From positions 1-50,060 of the forward strand of contig NC_006392.1 in the NCBI RefSeq assembly GCF_000011085.1: 50,060 nt of DNA, given 5' to 3'. Shown here piece by piece: positions 41,311 through 50,060 of this stretch. Position numbers and translations under genes: made by a program. Below the pieces are notes generated by a model. It saw only the letters and a program-made list of their open reading frames with translations, was not told where the DNA came from and ran no database searches. Numbering within the stretch: position 1 is the first letter of the stretch; each line of letters begins with the position of its first letter. This stretch comes from Haloarcula marismortui ATCC 43049 (GTDB taxonomy: Archaea; Halobacteriota; Halobacteria; Halobacteriales; Haloarculaceae).

Positions 41311-42108
41311 ATGTCGCAGGAATCGCTCGACGAGTGGTCGGAGACGGACTCCGACTGGTCTCCGGAGCGGTGCCTCTCGCTGACAGTCCGTGGACCGTGG
41401 GGGCACTTCCGGCGCGTCGAGGGTAACGTGGTCAAGCAGACGTATCGGGTGATGCCCAGAACGACTGTTGCTGGCCTCATCGCGGCTGTTCTTGGAATCG
41501 AGCGAGATGGCTACTACGATCTGTTCGCGCCCGGCCGATCGGCTATCGCCATCGAACCGGTTCGAGGACTGCGAACGCTCAACATGCCGGTAAATGCTCT
41601 TTCGACCGCAGCGGATAACCTCAAATCCCTCAACAGCCGCGGGAAACTCAGCGTGAAGCTTCCGGACCCGATGGATCTCAGACAGCAGCACAATTACGAA
41701 GTGCTCGTTGACCCGGCGTACCGAATCGACGTTGCGCTCGCCGACAGCGAAACGTACCGAGAGCTTCGGCAGACCCTAGAGGCCGGTCGGTCCCACTACG
41801 TCCCAAGCCTCGGCCTCTCGGAACACCTCGCGAATATATCATTCCACGGCGAGTTTACCATCGAAGAGGGTCCAGATGACACTGTCGTCTCAGTCGACTC
41901 CACACTCCCCAACGCTGTTGACGATGTCGTCCTTGACTCGGATACCCGCTGTGGCATCGAGGAGTCACCGGCATTCATGACGACTGATGCGGGCGGTCGG
42001 ACGACCACAGCATTCACTACATACGCATACAACCCGGATGCAGAACCCCTCAGGGTGCGAAATATGCAACCGTCCCGAGTCGACGGACGGACTGTGGTGT
42101 TCGTCTGA
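41311..42108 (+). CDS. cas5: Cas5 Cascade subunit (type I-B)
   Basis: This 265-aa RAMP protein caps the crRNA 5' handle. It has the Cas5 start SLTVRGPWGHFRRVEGNVVK followed by YRVMPRTTVAGLIAAVLGIE, the typical Cas5 N-terminal pattern. The ATG at 41311 is 2 nt past the cas7 stop; an overlapping GTG (41305) is an alternative. The length is normal. Confidence 0.95.
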   Translation: MSQESLDEWSETDSDWSPERCLSLTVRGPWGHFRRVEGNVVKQTYRVMPRTTVAGLIAAVLGIERDGYYDLFAPGRSAIAIEPVRGLRTLNMPVNALSTAADNLKSLNSRGKLSVKLPDPMDLRQQHNYEVLVDPAYRIDVALADSETYRELRQTLEAGRSHYVPSLGLSEHLANISFHGEFTIEEGPDDTVVSVDSTLPNAVDDVVLDSDTRCGIEESPAFMTTDAGGRTTTAFTTYAYNPDAEPLRVRNMQPSRVDGRTVVFV

Positions 42109-42109
42109 G

Positions 42110-44719
42110 ATGACCACTATCTACTCACATCCGCCGGAGAACGGATCTGAGGGAGTGGTGCTCGATGACCACCTGAATGACGTGGCTGCACGTGTCGAGT
42201 ACGTGGTCCCGCCGGGCGCGCGGACACCCGCCGGGGAACCGCTTCGACCAGTAGTCAAGACGCTCGGGTACGTCCACGACCTCGGGAAGGCGACGACGTT
42301 TTTTCAGGACTACCTTCTCGATGACCGGCAGCCAGACAATGAACTATTGCGCCACCACGCGCCGCTGGGTGCGTTCGCCGCGTACTTCGCACTCGATGCC
42401 CGCGGGTTCGACACCGAGACGTGCCTGGCGGGGTTCGTCGCGGTTGCAAAACACCACGGGAGCCTCCCAGATATCACGGACTACATCCACACCCGAGCAC
42501 ACCGCCGTGAGGGTGTCGAGCCGAGGGAACGGAACTCGGCGGAGCGGCGGCAGAACGCTGTCGCCAAGCAAATAAAGAATATCGACGACAATGCCCGAGA
42601 GCTGGTCAGCACCGTCTTCGAGGCGGCGACCGCCGGTGCAGAGGAGTGGGCGTCGTTTCGTGACGGGTTCGGCGAACTCCTTGATGACATCGCAGACACG
42701 GTTGCCGCGACCGGCACCACCACTGGTATCAATCGAGACGCCCTCTCTTCGTCCTGTTACGGACTCGTTATCCAGTGCTGGGGGTCACTAGTTCTCGCAG
42801 ACAAGACCAGCGCTGCTGGTGCGCGAAACGTCGCTGAGACATACACAGAAGACCAGCCGTCGCTCGACCGCCTCAACGATCATATCGCGGACATTGAGGC
42901 TTCTGTGAGTGCCGACCCCGATGGGAGTCAGTCAGAACGGCTCAACCATTTGCGGTCGATGGCTCGCGAGGACGTTCTCGATAATGCAGCCGACCTCGCC
43001 AAAGCGGGTGGCGGTGTGGCGACGCTGACGCTCCCGACGGGAATGGGAAAGACCCTCACTGGGTTGTCGGCGGCACTGGATATCCGAGATAACCTCGGTG
43101 GCAAGCGGGTTATCTATGCGCTGCCGTTCACGAGCGTTATCGACCAAGTCGTCGACGATGTTTCGGGCATATACGATACCGATGACCATCCGCACCTACT
43201 TACGGCCCACCACCACCTCGCCGACGCCAGCATTGAGGACAACGCCGACGCGGATGAGGCGGACCGCTCAGACGATGTCGCAGGGATGCTCGGCGAGAGT
43301 TGGCGCGCCGGGCTGACCGTGACGACGTTCGTTCAGTTGTTCGAAAGCCTCGCGGGACCCGGAAACCGTCAGTCGATGAAGCTGCCAGCGCTACGGAACA
43401 GTGTTGTCGTGCTGGACGAGCCACAGAGTCTCCCGCTTGACTGGTGGAAGATCGTCCCGCGCCTCGTCAAGATGTTGACCGAGCAGTTCGGGGCGACCGT
43501 CATTGCCATGACAGCGACCCAACCGAAGCTGTTCCCCGAATCACCGGAACTTGTCGAGGGCCCGGAACAGTACTTCGAGGAAGTCTCACGGGTATCGTAC
43601 CACCTCGACGCGTCAACCGACCGCTACATTGAGGCACGGAATGAGGGAGACCCGAAATCTTACCAAGACGCCGCTACGAACCTGTCCGAGCAACTGACAG
43701 CGGGTACCTCAGCACTAGCAGTCTGTAACACCATCGACAGCGCTCGGCATCTCACCGAGAGGCTTGTCGAGAACGCCCCAGACGCGGTCGATGTCGCCGA
43801 GCAGTACGACGATGTACTCCGCAAGAAGGAACTTACCACCGGTGAGGATGTCGCGAAAAGAGTACAATCTGTCGGCGACCGCGCCATCCTTCATCTTTCC
43901 ACGCGGCTGCGGCCGGCTGATCGGTTGACCCTCGTTGACGCCGCAAAAGAACTTACAGAGGCTGGACACCCGGTCGCCGTCGTCTCGACACAGCTCATCG
44001 AAGCAGGCGTCGACATCAGCTTTGATCGTGTGTACCGGGACCTGGCACCCATCGACAGCGTCGTGCAGGCTGCCGGACGTTGCAACCGCTCGTTCGAGCG
44101 TGACCGTGGCCACGTCACCGTCTGGTGGCTAGCAGCACCGCCCGACGTCGAAAAGACGCCTGCAGAAGCCGTCTACAATCGTGGCACGTCGTTGCTCCCT
44201 GTTGCTGCCGACACCTTGGCGTCGGTTCGCTCCGACGACGGCGAACTGACGGAACGAGCGGTTGCTAGGGACGCCGTCGAACGGTATTATGACCGGCTCC
44301 ACGACGACAAGTGCGTCGGGAAACAGGCCTACGCCGACTACGTCGATAACGCACGGGCCGACAAACTTTCAGACCTATCGCTCATCGACCAACGGCCATC
44401 CGTCGATGTAGTGATTTGCCGGACAGATGCAGACCACGAAATCGTTGAATCAGTACGAAACGCCGCCAATGCATACGATTTCGATGCATTCAGTGATGCG
44501 ATCGACGAGACGAAGTCGCTCCGTATCTCTGTGCCGGTGTATCCCGGCGATGACGAGACGAAAGAAGCACTCAACAGCCTCGTCCCGCTGGTCAAGAACG
44601 AACGATTCAATCGGGCAACTGGCGTCCGCGTGCTCGACGTCCGCCGATTCGAGAACCATTTCGATCAACGAACGGGGTTCATCGTTCCCGATAGCACCGT
44701 AGCACATCAGTTCATATGA
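42110..44719 (+). CDS. cas3: Cas3 HD-nuclease/helicase
   Basis: The 869-aa effector unwinds and degrades targets marked by Cascade. The N-terminal HD domain shows YVHDLGKATTFFQDYL (His56-Asp57), LRHHAPLGAFAAYF and KHHGSLPD. The helicase has TLPTGMGKTLTGL (Walker A, about residue 311), VLDEPQSLPLDWW (DExx-box variant DEPQ), MTATQPKL (motif III), and STQLIEAGVDISFD with QAAGRCNR (motifs V and VI). HD and helicase are fused, as in most type I systems. The start at 42110 is one base beyond the cas5 stop, and the end overlaps cas4 by 4 bp. Confidence 0.96.
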   Translation: MTTIYSHPPENGSEGVVLDDHLNDVAARVEYVVPPGARTPAGEPLRPVVKTLGYVHDLGKATTFFQDYLLDDRQPDNELLRHHAPLGAFAAYFALDARGFDTETCLAGFVAVAKHHGSLPDITDYIHTRAHRREGVEPRERNSAERRQNAVAKQIKNIDDNARELVSTVFEAATAGAEEWASFRDGFGELLDDIADTVAATGTTTGINRDALSSSCYGLVIQCWGSLVLADKTSAAGARNVAETYTEDQPSLDRLNDHIADIEASVSADPDGSQSERLNHLRSMAREDVLDNAADLAKAGGGVATLTLPTGMGKTLTGLSAALDIRDNLGGKRVIYALPFTSVIDQVVDDVSGIYDTDDHPHLLTAHHHLADASIEDNADADEADRSDDVAGMLGESWRAGLTVTTFVQLFESLAGPGNRQSMKLPALRNSVVVLDEPQSLPLDWWKIVPRLVKMLTEQFGATVIAMTATQPKLFPESPELVEGPEQYFEEVSRVSYHLDASTDRYIEARNEGDPKSYQDAATNLSEQLTAGTSALAVCNTIDSARHLTERLVENAPDAVDVAEQYDDVLRKKELTTGEDVAKRVQSVGDRAILHLSTRLRPADRLTLVDAAKELTEAGHPVAVVSTQLIEAGVDISFDRVYRDLAPIDSVVQAAGRCNRSFERDRGHVTVWWLAAPPDVEKTPAEAVYNRGTSLLPVAADTLASVRSDDGELTERAVARDAVERYYDRLHDDKCVGKQAYADYVDNARADKLSDLSLIDQRPSVDVVICRTDADHEIVESVRNAANAYDFDAFSDAIDETKSLRISVPVYPGDDETKEALNSLVPLVKNERFNRATGVRVLDVRRFENHFDQRTGFIVPDSTVAHQFI

Positions 44720-45288
44720 CTGAATCGAGGACAGACAATAGTGAGGATCCAGTTGAGAAACTGCTCCGTTCAGCTCGTGATGAGGCCGTCAACGACCCAT
44801 TTCACGTTACCGGCGTGATGATGCAGTACTATGAGGTCTGTGAACGGGAGCTCTGGTTCGCCTCGCGGCATCTCGAAATCGACCGAGACAACACTGCAGT
44901 CGTCCGCGGTACACAGGTCGACGAGAGTGCATACGACGACAAGCGTCGTAACGTATCCATCGACGGAACCATCGCTATCGATGTCTTGGACGACGGCCGA
45001 GTGATGGAGGTGAAGCCCTCCTCATCACTCATCAAACCAGCAAAACTCCAGTTACTCTATTATCTTTGGTATCTTGATCAGGTCGTCGGCGTCGAACGGG
45101 AGGGCGTACTTGCCCATCCGACGGAGCGCAAACGCGAGACTGTGGCACTCACCGATGAGAACACCAGGTGGGTCGAAGAGGCAATCCGCGGCATCTACGA
45201 CGTCACCACCAGTGACTCGCCACCGCCTGCGGAAGAAAAGCCGTTCTGTGAATCCTGTGCATACCACGACTTTTGTTGGAGTTGTTAG
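44716..45288 (+). CDS. cas4: Cas4 adaptation nuclease
   Basis: This 190-aa RecB-like nuclease trims prespacers and defines their PAM side. It has a cysteine in YYEVCERELWFASRHLE, the catalytic GTQVDE, then TIAIDVLDDGRVMEVKPSSS (D...E-x-K) and three C-terminal cysteines (CESCAYHDFCWSC) that with the first hold a 4Fe-4S cluster. It is coupled to cas3 by ATGA overlap. cas1 starts three bases after the stop. Confidence 0.95.
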   Translation: MTESRTDNSEDPVEKLLRSARDEAVNDPFHVTGVMMQYYEVCERELWFASRHLEIDRDNTAVVRGTQVDESAYDDKRRNVSIDGTIAIDVLDDGRVMEVKPSSSLIKPAKLQLLYYLWYLDQVVGVEREGVLAHPTERKRETVALTDENTRWVEEAIRGIYDVTTSDSPPPAEEKPFCESCAYHDFCWSC

Positions 45289-45290
45289 TC

Positions 45291-46283
45291 ATGAACGATA
45301 ACTATCACGTATTCACCGACGGCCGTCTTGAACGACACAACGACACGATCCGCCTCGTCACTGAGGACGGCGAAAAAAAGTACCTGCCAATCGAGAACGC
45401 CGAAGCGCTGTTCTTACACGGGCAGATTGACTATAATACTCGGCTCGTCTCGTTTCTCAACGACGTCGGCGTTGCGATACACGTCTTTGGCTGGAATGAC
45501 TACTACGCAGGTTCGATCATGCCTGAGCGGGGGCAGACATCTGGACAGACGCTGGTCGAACAAGTCAGAGCTTATGACGATTCGACCCGGCGACGTGCCA
45601 TCGCCCGTCAGTTCATCGAGGGAAGCATCCACAACATGCGAGCGAACGTCAAGTACTACGACGACCGTGGTTACGATTTCGATGCCATCATCGACCGTTT
45701 AGAAGCCCAAGCTGAATCGCTCTCCGACGAGATGGATACAAACGAGTTGATGGGGGTTGAGGCAACTGCTAGAAAGGCGTACTACTCAATCTTCGACGAT
45801 GTACTCCCAGATGGGTTCGATTTCGGCGGTCGGCAATACAACCCGCCAGACAATGAAGTAAACAGTCTAATCTCGTTCGGTAACTCATTAGTCTACGCCA
45901 ACGTCGTTTCGGCAATCCGAGCGACCGCGCTTGACCCCGCTGTGAGCTTTCTTCACGAACCCGGCGAGCGGCGGTACTCGCTCGCTCTCGACATCGCAGA
46001 TCTGTTCAAGCCACTCTTGGCCGACCGAATCATCTTTCGCGTCGTCAACCGCAATCAGCTACAACTCGACGATTTCGAGTCGGATCTCAACGGCTGTCTA
46101 CTCAACGAAAACGGACGGAAAACCTTCTCAAAAGCGTTCGAAGAAAGCCTAGAGCAGACCGTTGATCATCCGAGATTGAACAGGAAGGTGAGCTACCAGT
46201 ACTTGCTCCGAGTCGAGGTGTACAAACTAAAAAAGCACCTGCTCACTGGTGAGGAGTATGTCCCGTTCAAGCGGTGGTGGTAA
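45291..46283 (+). CDS. cas1: Cas1 integrase (type I-B)
   Basis: The 330-aa integrase joins new spacers to the array. The N-terminal beta domain contains RLVTEDGEKKYLPIENAEAL and FLHGQIDYNTRLVSFLNDVG. The catalytic helical domain has the expected Glu, His and Asp region (LISFGNSLVYANVVSAIRAT, VSFLHEPGERRYSLALDIAD). The ATG at 45291 is selected. Its C-terminus ends 2 bp before cas2. Confidence 0.96.
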   Translation: MNDNYHVFTDGRLERHNDTIRLVTEDGEKKYLPIENAEALFLHGQIDYNTRLVSFLNDVGVAIHVFGWNDYYAGSIMPERGQTSGQTLVEQVRAYDDSTRRRAIARQFIEGSIHNMRANVKYYDDRGYDFDAIIDRLEAQAESLSDEMDTNELMGVEATARKAYYSIFDDVLPDGFDFGGRQYNPPDNEVNSLISFGNSLVYANVVSAIRATALDPAVSFLHEPGERRYSLALDIADLFKPLLADRIIFRVVNRNQLQLDDFESDLNGCLLNENGRKTFSKAFEESLEQTVDHPRLNRKVSYQYLLRVEVYKLKKHLLTGEEYVPFKRWW

Positions 46284-46285
46284 CC

Positions 46286-46549
46286 ATGGTGTACGCGATA
46301 ATCGTCTACGACGTACAGGCCGATCGGACACCGAAATTTCTCAAATATCTCCGGCGGTATCTCACGCACGTACAGAACTCTGTATTCGAGGGCGAGCTCA
46401 CAGAGGGGACGCTCGTTGAAGTCAAAGAGACCCTCCAATCAATGCTTGAGGAAGAGGAATCCGTGATGGTTTATCGGATGGACTCGGGGAGTTATGTCGA
46501 GCGATCCGTGTACGGTGACGATCCAATGGACGACCAACAATTCCTCTAG
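46286..46549 (+). CDS. cas2: Cas2 adaptation protein
   Basis: The 87-aa protein MVYAIIVYDVQADRTPKFLK has the conserved first-strand Asp (YDV), the helix with YLRRYLTHVQNSVFEGEL and a final beta strand (ESVMVYRMDSGSYVERSVYG), matching Cas2 in length and motifs. It acts as a dimer scaffold for Cas1. Leader 2 begins directly after the stop. Confidence 0.96.
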   Translation: MVYAIIVYDVQADRTPKFLKYLRRYLTHVQNSVFEGELTEGTLVEVKETLQSMLEEEESVMVYRMDSGSYVERSVYGDDPMDDQQFL

Positions 46550-46550
46550 G

Positions 46551-46653
46551 TATTTTCGTCGACCCCCGGGGGGTTGCGGGGGTATTGGCGGTCGACGAAA
46601 ATAGTGAAGTGAAACCAGGCTAGAAATAGGCTGTGTCCCGGAAATCGGGCATG
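46551..46653 (+). promoter_or_regulatory. CRISPR leader 2
   Basis: About 103 nt, almost identical to leader 1 with only a few substitutions. It has a perfect inverted repeat TATTTTCGTCGACC (46551-46564) / GGTCGACGAAAATA (46590-46603), and CCCGGAAATCGGGC next to the first repeat. It begins at the cas2 stop, so the adaptation genes abut the array they extend. It should carry the promoter for pre-crRNA. Confidence 0.85.
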
Positions 46654-49600
46654 GTTACAGACGGACCCTCGTGGGGTTGAAGCGTGGCACCGGTTGAGTC
46701 GCTGACCGCCGGCGCGTACGCGTTACAGACGGACCCTCGTGGGGTTGAAGCCTGTAGGCCGCCAGCACGAGCACGGCCCAGAGCGGGTTACAGACGGACC
46801 CTCGTGGGGTTGAAGCAGACCCTCCCCTCGTGGATGCACTCGGCACAGTAGCGTTACAGACGGACCCTCGTGGGGTTGAAGCCGGCTCTGAGTATGAGGG
46901 AGTCCTGTTCAGCCAAGAGTTACAGACGGACCCTCGTGGGGTTGAAGCGTGGTGAAGTCGCCCGCAGCGTATTCGAGCTTGTCCTGTTACAGACGGACCC
47001 TCGTGGGGTTGAAGCCTGCGGCGGCTGTTTGAGTTGTACCTTTCGCTGGTCGTTACAGACGGACCCTCGTGGGGTTGAAGCGACTGCCGGAACCAGAATA
47101 CCGGCACAAAGTACGAGGTTACAGACGGACCCTCGTGGGGTTGAAGCATCGACTGCCCGAGAGACCCATGATTGCGAATAGTGTTACAGACGGACCCTCG
47201 TGGGGTTGAAGCGCCGCAACGAAGCCCGGCAGGAACTGGGGCGTGACGAGTTACAGACGGACCCTCGTGGGGTTGAAGCTCGAAGAGCGCGATCGGGGCG
47301 AGAGGTTTGACGTGCGTTACAGACGGACCCTCGTGGGGTTGAAGCGCGTTGGTCGAGTTTGACCGTGCCGTAGATTGTCGCGGTTACAGACGGACCCTCG
47401 TGGGGTTGAAGCTCCGAGACGATGCACGCGCTTGCCCAGCAGTTGTGGTTACAGACGGACCCTCGTGGGGTTGAAGCGACCCACAGGAAACACTTTTCGC
47501 CTCACCAACTCTGGTTACAGACGGACCCTCGTGGGGTTGAAGCAACCCACTCACGGCGGCGAAGGACGCGCTGACGATCGTTACAGACGGACCCTCGTGG
47601 GGTTGAAGCGGCCGGCACGGCGTCACGCGAGAGATGTGTCCTTGCGTTACAGACGGACCCTCGTGGGGTTGAAGCGGATCACGGTACAGATGCGGCGACA
47701 ACTACGCGAAGTTACAGACGGACCCTCGTGGGGTTGAAGCGGAAACATCTACGCGCGCACCAGCCTGCTCGGAAACTGTTACAGACGGACCCTCGTGGGG
47801 TTGAAGCTGGTACTCCTCGCGCGTGGTGGGGTACGAGGCCGTCGGTTACAGACGGACCCTCGTGGGGTTGAAGCCCCGACGGCGGCGACGGTATCCCGGA
47901 GGACAAGACCGTTACAGACGGACCCTCGTGGGGTTGAAGCTGCCATATCCACGAGCCCTTTGACATCGCCGTCCTGGTTACAGACGGACCCTCGTGGGGT
48001 TGAAGCGAGCAAGACGAGTGGCTCCAGTTCCCGACCGCCGCGTTACAGACGGACCCTCGTGGGGTTGAAGCAAACAGCGCGAGGATATTGTTCAGGCCGT
48101 CGAACAGGGTTACAGACGGACCCTCGTGGGGTTGAAGCTTCGACCGCTTCGGCGGCTGGGAATGGTCGTCGACTGTTACAGACGGACCCTCGTGGGGTTG
48201 AAGCCTGATATGTACTGCTAAGAGGTCATCTCGGATACCGTTACAGACGGACCCTCGTGGGGTTGAAGCGTACTCGTCACACCACGGGCACACGCCGTCG
48301 TCAATCGTTACAGACGGACCCTCGTGGGGTTGAAGCCAGTGGGACGTGTTCGGCCATGCCGTAGATAGACAGGTTACAGACGGACCCTCGTGGGGTTGAA
48401 GCTCTACTACCCTATCGACGACGCCGAAATTTCGCCCAGTTACAGACGGACCCTCGTGGGGTTGAAGCTGGACGGCCTCCGCACTGTCCTCACCATCGTC
48501 CTCGTTACAGACGGACCCTCGTGGGGTTGAAGCTTGATTGAACTATCCACGTCGCGTTTGTGTGCCTCGTTACAGACGGACCCTCGTGGGGTTGAAGCAT
48601 GAGGTTGTTTGGGACACTGCTATTCGGCCGCGGTTACAGACGGACCCTCGTGGGGTTGAAGCATCGCCACACTCCCCAGCGCGGTCAGCAGCCCGACGGT
48701 TACAGACGGACCCTCGTGGGGTTGAAGCAACGACCGGTACATGATTGAGTGGCGCGAGGGTCCGGTTACAGACGGACCCTCGTGGGGTTGAAGCGACGGC
48801 GTCGACTGTGGGTCACTGTTACCGTCGCGTTACAGACGGACCCTCGTGGGGTTGAAGCATCCGCAGTGGGCCCGATGACATCTACGTGTATCCGGGTTAC
48901 AGACGGACCCTCGTGGGGTTGAAGCAAGAACGATATGGGTGTTAGGTCGCACCATTCGCAGAGTTACAGACGGACCCTCGTGGGGTTGAAGCGACTACGT
49001 CTACCCCGAGGAGGAGGTGCGCGACTGGGTTACAGACGGACCCTCGTGGGGTTGAAGCACCATAGTACCATCATGGCACTCTGGACTTATAGTGTTACAG
49101 ACGGACCCTCGTGGGGTTGAAGCCTGGAGCGCATCGTAGTGCACGCCGCGGTCGTTCGCTCGTTACAGACGGACCCTCGTGGGGTTGAAGCTCGACACCA
49201 TCAACGGGTTGCTCGGCGACGGGACGGTTACAGACGGACCCTCGTGGGGTTGAAGCCCCGCCCACTTGTTGCTCATGTAGACCTTTCCTGACGTTACAGA
49301 CGGACCCTCGTGGGGTTGAAGCACACTCTCGCACTCGATCCCGGACCTGCTGGGATCGTTACAGACGGACCCTCGTGGGGTTGAAGCCCGTCGAAGGACC
49401 GCCTTGGGTGGTGTACTCGGCGGGTTACAGACGGACCCTCGTGGGGTTGAAGCTTGCGGACCCGGCGGCGATGGACGACGATGTCGGCGTTACAGACGGA
49501 CCCTCGTGGGGTTGAAGCCATTAGCGAGATTAGCGGTATGGGTTCCATCATCCCAGTTACAGACGGACCCTCGTGGGGTTGAAGCGAGGACAGCGTCTTT

Positions 49601-50060
49601 GTGGTCCGCCAGTTTGGACGGGTGTTACAGACGGACCCTCGTGGGGTTGAAGCTGGACGAGCGCCCAGCCGTCCTTGTTGCTACGGAATAGTTACAGACG
49701 GACCCTCGTGGGGTTGAAGCGAATTTGTTGACGACCCACGGGAGACCGACGATGCGTTACAGACGGACCCTCGTGGGGTTGAAGCCACTTGCTCAATCAG
49801 GGACTGCGTTGGTATGGCCTGTTACAGACGGACCCTCGTGGGGTTGAAGCAGCACATAGTCGATGCTCGGGTCGTGCCAGTGGCCGGTTACAGACGGACC
49901 CTCGTGGGGTTGAAGCGTCGCCGACGACGACCCGTTCGTCCTTCCCGAAAGCGTTACAGACGGACCCTCGTGGGGTTGAAGCACCGCTATAACAATGAAC
50001 ATCCAATACTACGTTAGTTACAGACGGACCCTCGTGGGGTTGAAGCCGATAATACTGTGA
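46654..50060 (+). CRISPR. CRISPR array 2, leader-proximal part (52 repeats, continues at base 1)
   Basis: Fifty-two near-perfect 30-nt repeats (start GTTACAGACGGACCC, end GTGGGGTTGAAGC) run from 46654 to 50046 at 64-68-nt intervals, with 51 complete spacers. The last 14 nt (50047-50060) begin a spacer that resumes at 1011 after the IS. Across the circular junction the array totals 57 repeats and 56 spacers, larger than array 1. The repeat differs from array 1 at five positions (4, 17, 19, 21 and 30). The spacer at 49257-49292 recurs at 1062-1097. Confidence 0.97.

Noticed and set aside
46655-50017. Many short frames encoding repeated Thr-Asp-Pro-Arg-Gly-Val-Glu or Ser-Thr-Pro-Arg-Gly-Ser-Val motifs
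   Set aside because: These are translations of the CRISPR repeats in different frames, not proteins.

Overview
The window is haloarchaeal. Evidence: acidic proteins, ATGA/TAATG gene overlaps, ISH1-like, ISH8-like and IS1595-like insertion sequences, many small zinc-ribbon and winged-helix proteins, a PilA-type pilin and a subtype I-B CRISPR-Cas locus with 30-nt repeats. No rRNA, tRNA, Orc1/Cdc6 or housekeeping gene was recognised. The two ends appear to be contiguous. The IS at 1-1003 has an 8-bp target duplication (TACTGTGA) whose left copy is the last 8 bases of the window and whose right copy is 1003-1010. Joining 50047-50060 to 1011-1031 gives a 35-nt CRISPR spacer. The simplest reading is a complete circular plasmid of 50,060 bp, linearised at the IS. 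Genus is left open.

Layout. 1-3.6 kb: IS1595-like element inside the distal end of CRISPR array 2, the array trailer, a truncated Eco57I-type restriction-methylase gene, an ISH1-like IS and a radical-SAM remnant. 3.6-7.3 kb: small unknown genes, then a three-gene minus-strand cluster (TGT-like TIM barrel, PD-(D/E)xK nuclease-like protein, Panacea-like protein). 7.5-9.7 kb: HNH protein, ParA and a partner gene, flanked on both sides by 13-bp-period TGTATC repeats (partition or origin). 9.7-20.3 kb: regulators, a DUF7504-like protein, a HEAT-repeat protein, a receiver domain, a small tyrosine recombinase, a P-loop ATPase and an AbrB-like protein. 20.4-23.5 kb: an integrase gene split by an ISH8-like IS. 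23.9-29 kb: small proteins, a type IV pilin and a 1134-aa zinc-ribbon protein (possibly RepH-like). 29.3-33.5 kb: a tightly overlapping minus-strand operon. At its centre is a 730-codon, arginine-rich open frame built on at least six hairpin-forming modules. 33.7-34.9 kb: small winged-helix and hypothetical genes.

34.9-50.06 kb plus 1-1.3 kb: leader 1 and array 1 (26 repeats), a CreTA-like RNA toxin-antitoxin module, cas6-cas8b-cas7-cas5-cas3-cas4-cas1-cas2, leader 2 and array 2 (57 repeats across the circle junction, one spacer interrupted by the IS). Cas1, Cas2 and Cas4 acquire spacers, Cas6 processes crRNA, Cas5/7/8b form Cascade and Cas3 degrades the target. The CreA-like element (two pseudo-repeats around a 35-nt pseudo-spacer) matches an upstream promoter next to a TTC PAM. 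The match is 12/14 and the two mismatches fall at positions 6 and 12, the positions flipped out in type I guides. This suggests Cascade represses a toxin RNA and so makes the plasmid addicted to its CRISPR-Cas genes.
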